From Acetobacteraceae bacterium AT-5844 (GTDB lineage: Bacteria; Pseudomonadota; Alphaproteobacteria; Acetobacterales; Acetobacteraceae), in assembly GCA_000245075.1 (NCBI GenBank), contig JH599940.1, forward strand, positions 1-54,921: 54,921 nt of DNA, in the 5' to 3' direction. The notes beneath the pieces were generated by a model that ran no database searches, had not been told where the DNA came from, and was given only the letters and a program-made list of their open reading frames with translations. Of the stretch, positions 37,317-46,909 are shown one piece after another; within the stretch, counting starts at the first letter, position 1, and each line of letters begins with the position of its first letter. The translations under genes and the position numbers were made by a program.

Positions 37317-39487
37317 CCCCCACCACCGTTACGTCGGCCCCCAGCCCGGCTGCGATAGCGCCATTCCCCGCCGGGCGTGGCTCCATGGCATCCATGATCC
37401 GCGAGTTTGACTGGGCAAGCACTCCGTTGGGGCCGATCGGGGAGTGGTCGGGAACGCTCCGCTCCATGCTCAGCTTCATCCTGGAAGCACCCATTCCCCT
37501 GGCCCTCTTGTGGGGTACTGACGGCACACTTCTGTATAACGACGCCTATGCTTCTTTCTCGGGGGAGCGTCATCCCGGGATACTGGGCCAGAAGATTGTT
37601 GATGCCTGGCCCGAGGCCAGTGCCTTCAACGCCCATGTGCTGCAGGAGGCATTCCAGGGCCGCAGCCTCTCCTACAAGGACAAGCCCTTTACGCTCAGGC
37701 GGCAAGGAGGCGCGGAGGCCGTCTGGCTCGACCTTTACTACAGTGTGGTGCGTGACCGGCGGGAGCGGCCGGCGGGTGTCCTTGCTGTCGTGCTGGAGAC
37801 CACGGACCGGGTCCTTCTGGAGAACCATCAACGGACGGCCGGCAAGGCCCTTCGTGACAGTGAAGCGCAACTGCAGGCGCTCACGGCTGCGTTGCCCCAG
37901 ATCATCTGGACTGCCGATGCGGCCGGGAATTATGACTTCTTCAATGAGCGCTGGCGGGAATTGACCGGCCTGGCGCCGGAGAAGACGGACGTCGCTGCCT
38001 GGCTCTCCGTGGTTCATCCGGAAGACCGCGAGGCCGCTGGCCTGCAGTGGCGGCAGGCGATCCAGGACGGGGCATTTTACGAAACCGAATACCGGCTGCG
38101 GCGTGCCGATGGCGCCTGGCGCTGGTATCTCCGACGCGCTCTTCCGGTCCGGGACAGCCAGACTGGTGAGGTGTCCCGCTGGCTGGGCACTTGCACCGAT
38201 ATCGAGGACACGGTTCGCGCTCGTATGGTGCTACGCCAGAGTGCCCTGGACCTCGAAGCGCGGGTTCAGGAACGGACGCGGCAGTTGGAGGAGGAGCAGC
38301 AGGAACGGCTGCGAGCCCAGGAGCAGCTGCGTCAGGCTCAGAAAATGGAAGCAATCGGCAACCTGACCGGCGGTGTTGCTCATGATTTCAATAATTTATT
38401 GCAGGTTATTCACGGAAACCTCGAGCTTCTGGGCCGTGATGTCGGAGCCCTGCCGGCGGCTCTGAAGCGAATTGATAGCGCTCTGGCGGCCGTCCGGCGT
38501 GGTGCTCGGCTGGCCCAGCAACTTCTGGCCTTCGGCCGCCGCCAGCCCTTGCAGCCCGAGGTGGTGAATATCGGCCGCCTCGTAGGCGGCCTCGATGAGA
38601 TGCTGCGGCGCACCCTTGGCGAGCAGATCGAGGTGCGAACCGTCATCACGCCGGGTCTCGGCAATACGCTGGTCGATCCCAGCCAGGTCGAGAACGCCCT
38701 GCTCAATCTCGCGATCAATGCCCGGGATGCCATGAACGGGGCAGGGATTCTCACGATCGAGGCCTTCAACGTCGTACTGGACGAGACCTATACCCGCCTG
38801 CATCCCGACGTAGCGCCGGGGCCCTATGTCACGCTGACCGTCAGCGACACCGGCGAGGGCATCCCGCCGGAAATCATTGATCAGGTGTTCGAGCCTTTTT
38901 TCACGACAAAGCCCGAGGGCAAAGGATCAGGCCTTGGACTATCGATGGTGTACGGCTTCGTTCGCCAGTCCGGCGGGCATGTGCAGATTGACAGCGTTGT
39001 GGGGCAGGGCACAACCATTCGCCTCTATCTGCCGCGCGCTGCTTCCGACGAGGTCGATGCCCCGCCGGCTCCTCTCGCAGTAGTGGAAGGAGGTGGCGAA
39101 ACAATATTGGTGGTTGAGGACGACGATGCCGTACGTGCGGTGGTCGTCGAGACCGTCCGGGGCCTCGGCTACAACGTGCTGAAGGCAAGGGACGCGCTGA
39201 GCGCCATGATGGTGGTGGAGAGTGGTTTGCATATCGACCTGCTCTTCACAGACATCGTTATGCCAGGTCCGCTTCAGAGTACCGAGCTGGCGGACCAGGC
39301 CAAGCAACTACAGCCGCACATCGCGGTTCTTTTCACCTCTGGCTATGCCGAGAATGCCATCGTCCATGAAGGGCGCCTCGACCCCGGGGTCGAGCTGCTG
39401 ACCAAGCCCTATTCGCGGGAGGATCTTGCCAGGAAGCTGCGCCACATGCTGTCGAGGCGCGCAAGTCACACCCGAGCACGAGCTTGA
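37313..39487 (+). CDS. Hybrid sensor histidine kinase, PAS-PAS-HisKA-HATPase-REC
   Basis: The 724-aa kinase has no membrane segment, so it senses a cytoplasmic signal. Two PAS-like domains (about residues 30-160 and 180-295; the second ends [10 protein letters not shown]) lead through a coiled coil rich in Glu/Gln ([18 protein letters not shown]) to the dimerisation helix [14 protein letters not shown] with phosphoacceptor His357. The ATPase domain has [40 protein letters not shown] and the end [13 protein letters not shown]-terminal receiver carries phosphoacceptor Asp647 in [11 protein letters not shown] 37313 is preferred to a TTG at 37292. It precedes the KaiC-like gene by 94 nt and is probably part of the same signalling unit. 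Confidence 0.9.
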   Translation: MTPTTVTSAPSPAAIAPFPAGRGSMASMIREFDWASTPLGPIGEWSGTLRSMLSFILEAPIPLALLWGTDGTLLYNDAYASFSGERHPGILGQKIVDAWPEASAFNAHVLQEAFQGRSLSYKDKPFTLRRQGGAEAVWLDLYYSVVRDRRERPAGVLAVVLETTDRVLLENHQRTAGKALRDSEAQLQALTAALPQIIWTADAAGNYDFFNERWRELTGLAPEKTDVAAWLSVVHPEDREAAGLQWRQAIQDGAFYETEYRLRRADGAWRWYLRRALPVRDSQTGEVSRWLGTCTDIEDTVRARMVLRQSALDLEARVQERTRQLEEEQQERLRAQEQLRQAQKMEAIGNLTGGVAHDFNNLLQVIHGNLELLGRDVGALPAALKRIDSALAAVRRGARLAQQLLAFGRRQPLQPEVVNIGRLVGGLDEMLRRTLGEQIEVRTVITPGLGNTLVDPSQVENALLNLAINARDAMNGAGILTIEAFNVVLDETYTRLHPDVAPGPYVTLTVSDTGEGIPPEIIDQVFEPFFTTKPEGKGSGLGLSMVYGFVRQSGGHVQIDSVVGQGTTIRLYLPRAASDEVDAPPAPLAVVEGGGETILVVEDDDAVRAVVVETVRGLGYNVLKARDALSAMMVVESGLHIDLLFTDIVMPGPLQSTELADQAKQLQPHIAVLFTSGYAENAIVHEGRLDPGVELLTKPYSREDLARKLRHMLSRRASHTRARA

Positions 39488-39581
39488 CGCTTTGCCCTTA
39501 AACGGTACAGGGCATTTGTCCGCCCGTGCTCCCAAGGGCGCCGGCTGCCCGTCCACCCTCTGACTGAGGCCTTGCTGTCCT

Positions 39582-41021
39582 TTGGAACACCTCGCACGCA
39601 TTGAAAGCGGCATCCCCGGTTTGGACAGGCTGCTGAATGGCGGCCTTGTCGCGGGCTCCTCCTACATTGTCCAGGGGCGGCCCGGATCAGGAAAGACCAT
39701 CTTCGCCAACCAGATTGCCTTCCACCATGCGGCGCGCGGGGGAAGGGTTCTGGTGGTCACCTTGCTCTCCGAAACACATGAGCGGCTGTTCCAGTTCCTT
39801 TCAACGCTCAGCTTTTTCGAGCGCGAGCGCATCGGCAAGGAGATGCAGTTCGTCAGCGCCTTCGATACGCTGCAGAGCGAGGGGCTGGACGAGGTCGTCA
39901 AGTTGCTGCGGCGAGAGATCAGCCGGCAGAAGGCATCGTTCCTGGTCGTGGATGGCGTATTGAACGCCCGATCGCGGGCCGAAACGCCAATCGATACGAA
40001 GAAGTTCATCGCGGAGCTACAGGGACACGCGGCCTTCGCCGGCTGCACCGTGTTGTTCCTGACCAGCGCCAAGTTGGACGATAGCAGCCCTGAGCACACC
40101 ATGGTGGATGGCGTCATCGAACTCGGTGAAGATATCGCCGGCGCGCGCTCCGTGCGCCGGCTGCATCTCCGCAAGACCCGCGGAAGCAGCGCGCTTTCCG
40201 GCCTGCATGAGTACGAAATCACCGAAAATGGCGTTGTCATCCATCCTCGGCTCGAAGCTGTGCTGGCCCACCCATCCACGGCGGAGACGCTGGTTGACGA
40301 GCAGCTCCGTACGGGGACTGCTGACCTCGACAGGGTGTTGTATGGTGGCCTGTATGCATCCTCCAACACTATGCTCGTCGGCCCATCGGGTAGCGGGAAG
40401 ACATCCATTGGTTTGAGCTTCCTGTCCCAATCGACGGTCGAAGAACCAGGACTGCATTTCGGTTTCTTCGAGACTCCGGGACGGTTGATACGAAAAGCCA
40501 AGGCTTTTGGCCTGGATCTGCAAGGGCAGATTGAGGCAGGGGCGATCCAAATGCTCTGGCAGCCCACGACGGAACGGCTGTTGGACGCGCTCGGTCACCG
40601 ATTACTGGATGCGGTTCGCCGTGGTAAGGCCCGCCGTGTGGTGATCGACAGCCTCGGCGCCATGGCCCGCGCCGCCATCCGCCGCGAGCGGATAGCAGAG
40701 TTTTTCACTGCACTGACGAACGAGTTGCGCGTCATGGAGGTGACGGTCGTCGCTTCCTGGGAAGCGGACAATATGTTCGACGCTGGTGCCCAGATGCCGC
40801 CGCTCGAGTTGTCCAGTATTTTTGATAATCTCATCCTGCTGCGGTTCGCCGAGGACCAAGCCGCTCTGCGAAGGATCCTGTCTGTCGTCAAAGTGCGGGA
40901 CGGGCAGTACGATCCTTCCTTGCAGGAACTGGTCTTCACCGCCAACGGCCTTCGGCTCATTGGCACGTCACGCCGTGCCGAGATGCCGCCGGATGCTGTC
41001 AGCTCCCGCCCAGGGGGCTGA
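39582..41021 (+). CDS. KaiC-like double-domain ATPase
   Basis: The 479-aa product has two RecA-like KaiC domains. The first carries Walker A GRPGSGKT (residues 32-39) and Walker B FLVVDG; the second has Walker A GPSGSGKT (267-274) and Walker B VVIDSLGAM. KaiC has two adjacent Glu after each Walker A strand; here only one is left (LLSET at Glu64, FFETP at Glu297). Ser411-Ser412 in LELSSIFDNLILL line up with the phosphorylated Ser431-Thr432 of cyanobacterial KaiC. The start is TTG 39582; the frame begins with the family phrase RIESGIPGLDRLLNGGL. No kaiA or kaiB is in the window, so this is a KaiC homologue with a signalling role rather than a proven clock. Confidence 0.88.
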   Translation: MEHLARIESGIPGLDRLLNGGLVAGSSYIVQGRPGSGKTIFANQIAFHHAARGGRVLVVTLLSETHERLFQFLSTLSFFERERIGKEMQFVSAFDTLQSEGLDEVVKLLRREISRQKASFLVVDGVLNARSRAETPIDTKKFIAELQGHAAFAGCTVLFLTSAKLDDSSPEHTMVDGVIELGEDIAGARSVRRLHLRKTRGSSALSGLHEYEITENGVVIHPRLEAVLAHPSTAETLVDEQLRTGTADLDRVLYGGLYASSNTMLVGPSGSGKTSIGLSFLSQSTVEEPGLHFGFFETPGRLIRKAKAFGLDLQGQIEAGAIQMLWQPTTERLLDALGHRLLDAVRRGKARRVVIDSLGAMARAAIRRERIAEFFTALTNELRVMEVTVVASWEADNMFDAGAQMPPLELSSIFDNLILLRFAEDQAALRRILSVVKVRDGQYDPSLQELVFTANGLRLIGTSRRAEMPPDAVSSRPGG

Positions 41022-41050
41022 TCGCACCGACGGGAAGACGGAACCGTAGC

Positions 41051-41416
41051 ATGACAACGATCCTTGTGATCGACGATGAATTCCTCGTCGCAGATATCCT
41101 GGCCTTTGCGCTCGAGGACGAAGGCTTCATGGTCGTTCGCGCCAGCCACGGACGGAAAGGGCTGGATGTGCTCCAGCGCGACCGCCCGGCGCTGGTGATC
41201 ACGGACTTCATGATGCCGGTCATGAACGGCCTGGAATTCGCCATGGCCGTCAGGGCACGGCCGGAGAGCGCGAGTTTGCCCATCATCTTGATTAGTGGTG
41301 CGCATGCGGACATTGCGCGCGAATACGGGCATCTTTTCACCGCAGTTTTCGACAAGCCGTTCAGCGTTGAGAAGATCATCGACGCCGTTGTCCAGGTCGT
41401 CGGCAGGCCAAGCTAG
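41051..41416 (+). CDS. Single-domain response regulator
   Basis: The 121-aa product is a stand-alone receiver domain with acidic pair Asp8-Asp9, phosphoacceptor Asp52 in VITDFMMPVMNG, Ser82 at the switch position and Lys102 in FDKPF. There is no output domain, so it passes on phosphate or acts by protein contact. It lies 29 nt after the KaiC-like gene and is very likely cotranscribed with it and the hybrid kinase; it may receive phosphate from that kinase or bind the KaiC-like protein. Confidence 0.9.
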   Translation: MTTILVIDDEFLVADILAFALEDEGFMVVRASHGRKGLDVLQRDRPALVITDFMMPVMNGLEFAMAVRARPESASLPIILISGAHADIAREYGHLFTAVFDKPFSVEKIIDAVVQVVGRPS

Positions 41417-41459
41417 GCTTGCAAACTCCAGCTGACGATTCAGGAGCGAAGTCAACGCT

Positions 41460-41501
41460 CCACAACTATATTTTACATAATATAAATTATACAGTTTGTG
41501 G
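41460..41501. repeat. AT-rich imperfect inverted repeat upstream of the LysR remnant
   Basis: CCACAACT (41460-41467) and AGTTTGTGG (41493-41501) form an inverted repeat with one unpaired base around a core made almost wholly of A and T. It lies in the 254-nt spacer between the response regulator and the LysR remnant. It could end the kinase-KaiC transcript or be an operator; there is no gene in the spacer that I can recognise. Confidence 0.4.
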
Positions 41502-41670
41502 TCAGTCGGGATTTTAACCGCAGCGCCTGTCTGAACTTGTCAGACCAGGATCTGCGTATTGCACCCTCTCCTGTCTCGGCGCGCCTCATTCAGCAAGCTG
41601 CTCTATGGAACCGCCTGTGTCCGCTGCGAGGCATCTTCCCGCCTGCAGCGAAGGCTGTTTCAATGTGTTG

Positions 41671-42186
41671 ATGGCCAGAACCACCCTGCAGGTACGCCAA
41701 CTCGACGTATTCAGAGCTGTCGTGCGAACGGGCAGCGTTACCGGCGCCAGCCGGCTGCTGGGCATCAGCCAGCCAGCTGTCAGCAAGATACTGGCCCAGG
41801 CACAGGAAGCTTGTGGCTTCACCCTGTTTGAGCGCCTGCATGGCCGTATCGTTCCAACTCAGCGCGCCTTCGCCCTGTTCGATGAGACCGAGCGCCTGTT
41901 TGTCGGCATGGAAGAGATAGACCACCTGCTGAAGAGGCTGCGGGCGGAGGAGCCACGCCGCGCGTTGATAGCGTCCACTCCTGTTTTGGCTCGGGCCGCC
42001 GGCATCCGCGTGCCGGATTTCCTGAAGAACTTCGACGGGCGGAGACGACGCGAAATAATCAGCTCGTCGTCCGCCAAACCTTGCACACCATGCGGGACGA
42101 TGCGGTTTACGCCATCGGGGAATGCTCATCGCTCATCCCTCCGCAAGACCCGCCTTCCATATTGGCACCAATCAGGTCTAGCGTGA
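41671..42186 (+). pseudogene. LysR-family regulator, decayed
   Basis: From ATG 41671 the frame encodes a normal LysR DNA-binding domain (RQLDVFRAVVRTGSVTGASR, then GISQPAVSKILAQAQ and LFERLHGRIVPT) and the linker helix to about 41970. After FLKNFDG near 42040 the frame leaves the family. A neighbouring frame reads NQLVVRQTLHTMRDDAVYA, which looks like the first part of a LysR effector domain. Nothing follows of the remaining 150 or so residues before the binding-protein gene at 42210. A frameshift plus a deletion of the C-terminal half best explains this. The intact gene was presumably the regulator of the genes downstream. Confidence 0.75.
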
Positions 42187-42209
42187 CGGAATCCGGAAGA
42201 GGTTTCGTC

Positions 42210-43799
42210 ATGCGCCCTCATGCCCTGTTGCTCGCCGGCCTGCTCGCCACCACGGCCCTGTCGCCTTCGCAGGCACGCGCTCAGGGCGTTCCACAACAGG
42301 AGGCGAGGGTCGGGCTGCAGACAGAGACCTCTTCAATCGACCCGCATTTCGCGCTGGTCGGTGCCAACCAGACCGTGGCGCAACATATCTTCGACCCCAT
42401 GCTCTCGGCCGACCGCAATTTGCGGCCGGTGCCAGGCCTGACCAGCTTCAGCAACCCCGAGCCCGATGTATGGGAATTCCGTATCCGGGAAGGTGCGCGC
42501 TTTCATGACGGCACGCCGGTGACGGCCGAGGACATCCGCTTCTCGCTGGAGCGGATGCCGAAGGTGCCTAACAGCCCGGCGCCTTTCATCCGCATGCAGG
42601 GCGCTGTGGTCTCGCTGGATATCGTCGATCCCCGCACGATTCGCCTTCGCTCCCGCGGGCCGGACCCCTCGGTCGTGCTGAACGCCATGACCGCCTATGT
42701 GGTGCCCGCGCATGTGGCGCGGGATGCCACTACGGCGGATTTCAACAGCGGTAAGACTGCCATCGGCTCCGGCCCCTGGCGCTTCCGCGAGTGGACGCCC
42801 GGCAGCCGCCTCGTGCTGGAGCGGAATGACGATTACTGGGGCGAGAAGCCCGCCTTCGCCCGCGCGACGCTGCGCCCCATAGGTAATGACGCGGGACGTC
42901 TGGCGGCCCTGCTGGCCGGGGACCTCGATCTGATCGACGCCGTGCCGCCTACGGAGGTCGCGCGGCTGCAAGGCAACCGCGCCATCGGGGTGTCGTCCTC
43001 CACTTCCGCGCGGATGATCTACCTCGCCATGGATCAGGCCGGCGATTCCACGCCCTTTGTCACGGGCAAGGATGGCAAGCCGCTGGCGCAGAACCCGCTG
43101 CGGGACCCGCGCGTCCGCCGCGCCCTTTCCGCCGGCATCAACCGGCAAGCCATTGTCGAGCGCGTGCTCTCCGGTGCTTCTCGCCCGGCGGGGCAACTCG
43201 CGGTGGAGGGGCAGGTTGGCTATGACCCCAGCCTTGCCGCGCCGGCCTTCGATGTGAATGAGGCCCGCCGGCTGCTGGCCGAGGCGGGCTACCCGGATGG
43301 CTTCCGCGTCACCCTCCATTCCCCGAACAACCGTTATATCGAGGACGACAAGACCGCGCAGGCCGTGGCGCAGTTCTGGACGCGCATCGGCATCGAGACG
43401 CGGGTGGAGGTGATGCCCTCCAATGTCTTCTTCACGCGCGCGGGCAAGCGCGAGTTTTCCATCTTCCTCATCGGCTTTGGCCATACCACGGGCGATTCCT
43501 GGCTCGGCCTCTCCCAGGTCATGCACAGCTACGACCAACAGCGGGGCCTGGGCGGGCTCAACCGTGGCCGCTATGCAAATCCGCGCTTCGATGCCCTGCT
43601 GGACCAGGCGCGCACCATCACCGATGGCGGCCAGCGGGATGCGCTGCTGCGGCAGGCGCAACAAATCGCTTTCCGAGACGACGCCGGCATCCTGCCGCTG
43701 CATGTACCCAACAACACCTGGGCGCATCGCGCGGGCCTCTCCTACGAGGCTGGGCTGGACGAGAACACCCTCACCCAACATCTGCACGTGAAGCCCTGA
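42210..43799 (+). CDS. Orphan peptide-type ABC substrate-binding protein
   Basis: The 529-aa product is a family 5 solute-binding protein with a signal peptide ending LSPSQARAQG. It shows TSSIDPHFALVGANQ, REGARFHDGTPVTAEDIRF, IGSGPWRFREW and LERNDDYWGEKP. GGAAGAGG lies upstream of ATG 42210. It is paralogous to the binding protein at 31710-33305. No permease or ATPase gene is adjacent. The CocE-type hydrolase gene begins only 5 nt after its stop, so binding protein and hydrolase form a two-gene unit, formerly with a LysR regulator in front. Confidence 0.9.
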   Translation: MRPHALLLAGLLATTALSPSQARAQGVPQQEARVGLQTETSSIDPHFALVGANQTVAQHIFDPMLSADRNLRPVPGLTSFSNPEPDVWEFRIREGARFHDGTPVTAEDIRFSLERMPKVPNSPAPFIRMQGAVVSLDIVDPRTIRLRSRGPDPSVVLNAMTAYVVPAHVARDATTADFNSGKTAIGSGPWRFREWTPGSRLVLERNDDYWGEKPAFARATLRPIGNDAGRLAALLAGDLDLIDAVPPTEVARLQGNRAIGVSSSTSARMIYLAMDQAGDSTPFVTGKDGKPLAQNPLRDPRVRRALSAGINRQAIVERVLSGASRPAGQLAVEGQVGYDPSLAAPAFDVNEARRLLAEAGYPDGFRVTLHSPNNRYIEDDKTAQAVAQFWTRIGIETRVEVMPSNVFFTRAGKREFSIFLIGFGHTTGDSWLGLSQVMHSYDQQRGLGGLNRGRYANPRFDALLDQARTITDGGQRDALLRQAQQIAFRDDAGILPLHVPNNTWAHRAGLSYEAGLDENTLTQHLHVKP

Positions 43800-43804
43800 T
43801 CCCG

Positions 43805-45625
43805 ATGAACCGTACCGAATACATGGTCCCATGCCGCGACGGCGTGCGGCTGGCCACCGATGTCTACCTGCCGGCGGGGGAAGGCCCCTTCCCCGTCATT
43901 CTGGAGCGCACGCCTTACGGCAAGCGCGAGGCTTCGCGTTCCGAGCGGACGGAAGCGGACCCGACGCCCGCGAAGCGGGAGACCATCGCTGACTACTTCG
44001 TCGCGCATGGCTACGCCGTCGCCTATCAGGACTGCCGCGGCCGTTGGGGCAGCGAGGGCGAGTTCGTGAAGTACCTCGCGGATGGCGAGGATGGTTACGA
44101 TTGCTGCGCCTGGATCGTGCAGCAGCCCTGGTGCAATGGCCGCATCGGCACGATGGGGCTTTCCTATGCCGCGCACACCCAGGCGGCGCTGGGATGCCTG
44201 AATCCTCCAGGCCTTGCCGCGCAGATTCTCGATTCCGGCGGTTTCTCGGATGCATGGCAGGGCGGCATCCGTCGCGGCGGCGCCTTCGAGCTGAAGCAGG
44301 CGACCTGGGCCTTCAACCAGGGCAAGCTGGCGCCGGAGACGGTGTCGGACCCCGTGCGCGCCGCCGCCTTCGCGGCCGAGGACCTGCACGCCTGGTTCGC
44401 GCGCTGGCCGTGGAAGCCGGGCCACTCTCCGGTTCGACATGCCCCGGACTATGAGGATTATCTGTTCGAGCAATGGACGGAAGGCGCGTTCGGCCCCTTC
44501 TGGCAAAAGCTCGGCATCTACGCGAAGGGCTGGCACGACCGCTATGCCGATGTGCCGATGGTGCACATGTCCTCCTGGTACGACCCGTACCCGCGCACTG
44601 CGGTGGAGAATTTCACCGGCCTGCGGGATGCCGGGCGCGGTAGGCCCTATCTGATCCTTGGCCCCTGGACGCATGGCAATCGCAGCCAGACCATGTTCGG
44701 CGAGGTGGAGTTCGGCCCCGACGCCACGGTCGATTCATGGGCCGGCGACTGGCGCGCTTTCCGTCTGCGCTTCTTCGATCGCTGGCTGCGGGAGCGGGCC
44801 AATGGCGCGGAGGATGATCCGCGTGTGCGCGTCTTCGTCATGGGCGGCGGCAGCGGAAGAAAGAATGCCGCGGGTAAGCTGGAACACGGTGGCTACTGGC
44901 GTCATGCCGAGAACTGGCCGCTGCCGGGCACGCGTTTTTCCAACTTCCATCTGCATGCCGATGGCGGGCTGCGCGAAGCCACGCCGGCCGCGGGCGCGGC
45001 GCCGATCTCCTGGATTTCGGACCCCGCTCACCCTGTACCTACGGTGGGCGGCGCCATCACTTCGATGGAGCCGCTGATCTCCGGCGGCCCTTACGACCAG
45101 CGCGAGCGGGAGGGCATGTTCGCTCATGCGGCGCCCTACCTGCCGCTCGCCTCCCGCCCTGATGTCGTCGTGTTCGAAACCGCGCCGCTGGACAGCGATG
45201 CCGAGGTGATCGGCCCGGTGGTCGCGCATCTCTGGGTGGCAAGCGATGCGCCGGATACCGACATCACCGCCAAGCTGATCGACGTCCACCCGCCGAGCGC
45301 CGATTACCCGCAGGGTTTCGCCATGAACCTGACGGAAGGCGTCCTCCGCCTGCGTTACCGCGACGACCCAACCGTTCCTAAAATGCTGGAGCCCGGCAAG
45401 CCCGTTCGTATCACGGTTGAGCTGTTCCCCACCGCGAACCTGTTCAAGGCCGGCCATCGCATCCGGCTGGACATCGCCTCCAGCGAGTTCCCGCACTACG
45501 ACATCAATCCGCAGAGCGGGGAACCCGAAGGTGCGTGGCGCATCATGCGGAAAGCGACGAACACGCTGTTCGTCGATGCCTCACGCCCGTCTCACCTCGT
45601 GCTGCCGGTCGTATCCAGCGCGTGA
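43805..45625 (+). CDS. CocE/NonD family serine hydrolase (X-Pro dipeptidyl-peptidase type)
   Basis: The 606-aa enzyme has an alpha/beta-hydrolase domain with the nucleophile Ser120 in IGTMGLSYAAHT, the oxyanion-region YLPAGEGPFPVILERTPYGK, GPWTHGN with the catalytic His, and a C-terminal jelly-roll domain (VVAHLWVASDAPDTDITAKL, PGKPVRITVEL, HRIRLDIASSEFPHYD). Members split esters or amides, such as cocaine esterase, glutaryl-7-aminocephalosporanic acid acylase-like enzymes and Xaa-Pro peptidases. No signal peptide is visible. Coupling with the solute-binding gene 5 nt upstream suggests that it acts on the imported ligand. Confidence 0.9.
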   Translation: MNRTEYMVPCRDGVRLATDVYLPAGEGPFPVILERTPYGKREASRSERTEADPTPAKRETIADYFVAHGYAVAYQDCRGRWGSEGEFVKYLADGEDGYDCCAWIVQQPWCNGRIGTMGLSYAAHTQAALGCLNPPGLAAQILDSGGFSDAWQGGIRRGGAFELKQATWAFNQGKLAPETVSDPVRAAAFAAEDLHAWFARWPWKPGHSPVRHAPDYEDYLFEQWTEGAFGPFWQKLGIYAKGWHDRYADVPMVHMSSWYDPYPRTAVENFTGLRDAGRGRPYLILGPWTHGNRSQTMFGEVEFGPDATVDSWAGDWRAFRLRFFDRWLRERANGAEDDPRVRVFVMGGGSGRKNAAGKLEHGGYWRHAENWPLPGTRFSNFHLHADGGLREATPAAGAAPISWISDPAHPVPTVGGAITSMEPLISGGPYDQREREGMFAHAAPYLPLASRPDVVVFETAPLDSDAEVIGPVVAHLWVASDAPDTDITAKLIDVHPPSADYPQGFAMNLTEGVLRLRYRDDPTVPKMLEPGKPVRITVELFPTANLFKAGHRIRLDIASSEFPHYDINPQSGEPEGAWRIMRKATNTLFVDASRPSHLVLPVVSSA

Positions 45626-45840
45626 TGTATTGGCTGGGCGGCGGTCCCCCCATCTGAGGCGCAGCCGTCTCGGCGCGGAAGGCGTGTCACGGCCTCCGCG
45701 TTCGCCGTGCCGTATGGCATCTTTCCCGCTGCCAGCATGGCCACTTGCTCCACCGTACCGAATGCCTGATGGGCGACGGCAGGGTGCTCCACCGTGCCCG
45801 GCTTGATGGATTACCCTTGCCGACACCATACAACCGCAGG
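45626..45840. other. Spacer with possible gene remnant
   Basis: This 215-nt spacer lies between two convergent genes. On the minus strand a short frame (45792 to 45592) contains AVAHQAFGTVEQVAMLAAGKMPYGTA, which vaguely resembles part of a cytochrome c'-like helical bundle but has no CXXCH. It is too short and too weak to call. No hairpin with a T tract is seen. Confidence 0.3.
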
Positions 45841-46824
45841 TCACTTCGCTGCGGCGTCGGGGACCCCCACCAGTTCTTCCATCTTCCGAAGCTCAGCCTG
45901 CTGGAAGGTAGCGAATTCCTCCGCTGTGCTGCCCATCGGCCGGAAGCCAAGCTCCTCCAGCCGCTGCTTTGTCCGGGGCTGCTGCAAAGCGGAGGCGACA
46001 GCTGCCGACATGCTCGCCACAATGTGGGGAGGCGTCTTGGCAGGGGCGAAGAGTCCCTGCCAGGTGTTGAAGACGTAGCCGGCCAGCGCTTCGCTGATCG
46101 CGGGCACCTCCGGCAGAATCGGCGACCGGTCTTCCCGCGTCACGCCCAATGCGCGCAGCTGGCTCGGGAGGTAGGGCAGCGCCTCGACGATCGGTGCGAA
46201 GACGATATCGACCCGGCCCGCGATCAGATCCGCAATGGCCGGGGCGCCGCCGCGATAGGGCACATGCGTAAATTCCACGCCCGCCTGCCGCTCGAACAGC
46301 ACTGCCGCCAGGTGTTGTGTGCTGCCGGAGCCGGCGGTGCCGACATTGAAATGGCCCGGCTTCGCCTTCGCCTGAGTTACCAGCTCCGCGATGGATTTCG
46401 GCGCGATAGACGGGTGGACCACAAGTACGCAGGAATTCTGTAGTGTGAGCGAAACCGGCGCGAAGTCGCGCACCACATGAAAACCCATGTCCGGATAGAG
46501 GAGCTGGTTGATCGCATGGGTTCCGATCGCCCCGGCGACATAGGTGTATCCATCCGGCGCGCTGCGGGCCACATATTCCGAACCGATATTGCCGGCCGCG
46601 CCGGCGCGGTTCTCCACGACCACCGGCTGACCCAGAACCGAGGAGACTGCTTCGGCCAGGATACGCGCGGCCGTGTCGGTGCTGCCGCCCGGTGCGAAGC
46701 CGACAACAAAGGTGATGGCCCGGCTCGGCCTCCATGATGGGCTGGCCGCGGATTGCGCTGAGGCGGGCCTCGGCCTGGCGAGAGGAAGCGCTGCGAGGAG
46801 CGAAACGCAGGTACGACGCTGCAT
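45841..46824 (-). CDS. Tripartite tricarboxylate transporter substrate-binding protein (TctC/Bug type)
   Basis: The 327-aa periplasmic protein has a signal peptide (LPLARPRPASAQ) and the Bug family landmarks ITFVVGFAPGGSTDTAARI, VVVENRAGAAGNIG, YTYVAG, HVPYRGGAPAIADLIAGRVD and GLFAPAKTPPHIV. Such proteins bind carboxylates for a TctA/TctB membrane pair, which is not encoded in this window, so this is another orphan binding protein. The gene is 85 nt downstream of the HpcH/HpaI aldolase on the same strand, and both are probably controlled by the LacI regulator across the palindrome. Confidence 0.9.
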   Translation of the reverse strand: MQRRTCVSLLAALPLARPRPASAQSAASPSWRPSRAITFVVGFAPGGSTDTAARILAEAVSSVLGQPVVVENRAGAAGNIGSEYVARSAPDGYTYVAGAIGTHAINQLLYPDMGFHVVRDFAPVSLTLQNSCVLVVHPSIAPKSIAELVTQAKAKPGHFNVGTAGSGSTQHLAAVLFERQAGVEFTHVPYRGGAPAIADLIAGRVDIVFAPIVEALPYLPSQLRALGVTREDRSPILPEVPAISEALAGYVFNTWQGLFAPAKTPPHIVASMSAAVASALQQPRTKQRLEELGFRPMGSTAEEFATFQQAELRKMEELVGVPDAAAK

Positions 46825-46909
46825 GAGGAGGTTTCCTGCCTGCCGGGCGTTGGCCGCCCGTGATGATTCCGGATTGAGGGGCGGCCCTGGGGCCACCCGA
46901 CGGATCGGC

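Noticed and set aside
42333-43832. 499-codon minus-strand frame opposite the binding-protein gene
   Set aside because: It is a shadow of a gene with signal peptide and family motifs on the plus strand.
45592-45792. Short minus-strand frame resembling a piece of cytochrome c'
   Set aside because: There is no heme motif, it is only 66 codons and overlaps the end of the CocE gene; the likeness is too weak for a gene call.
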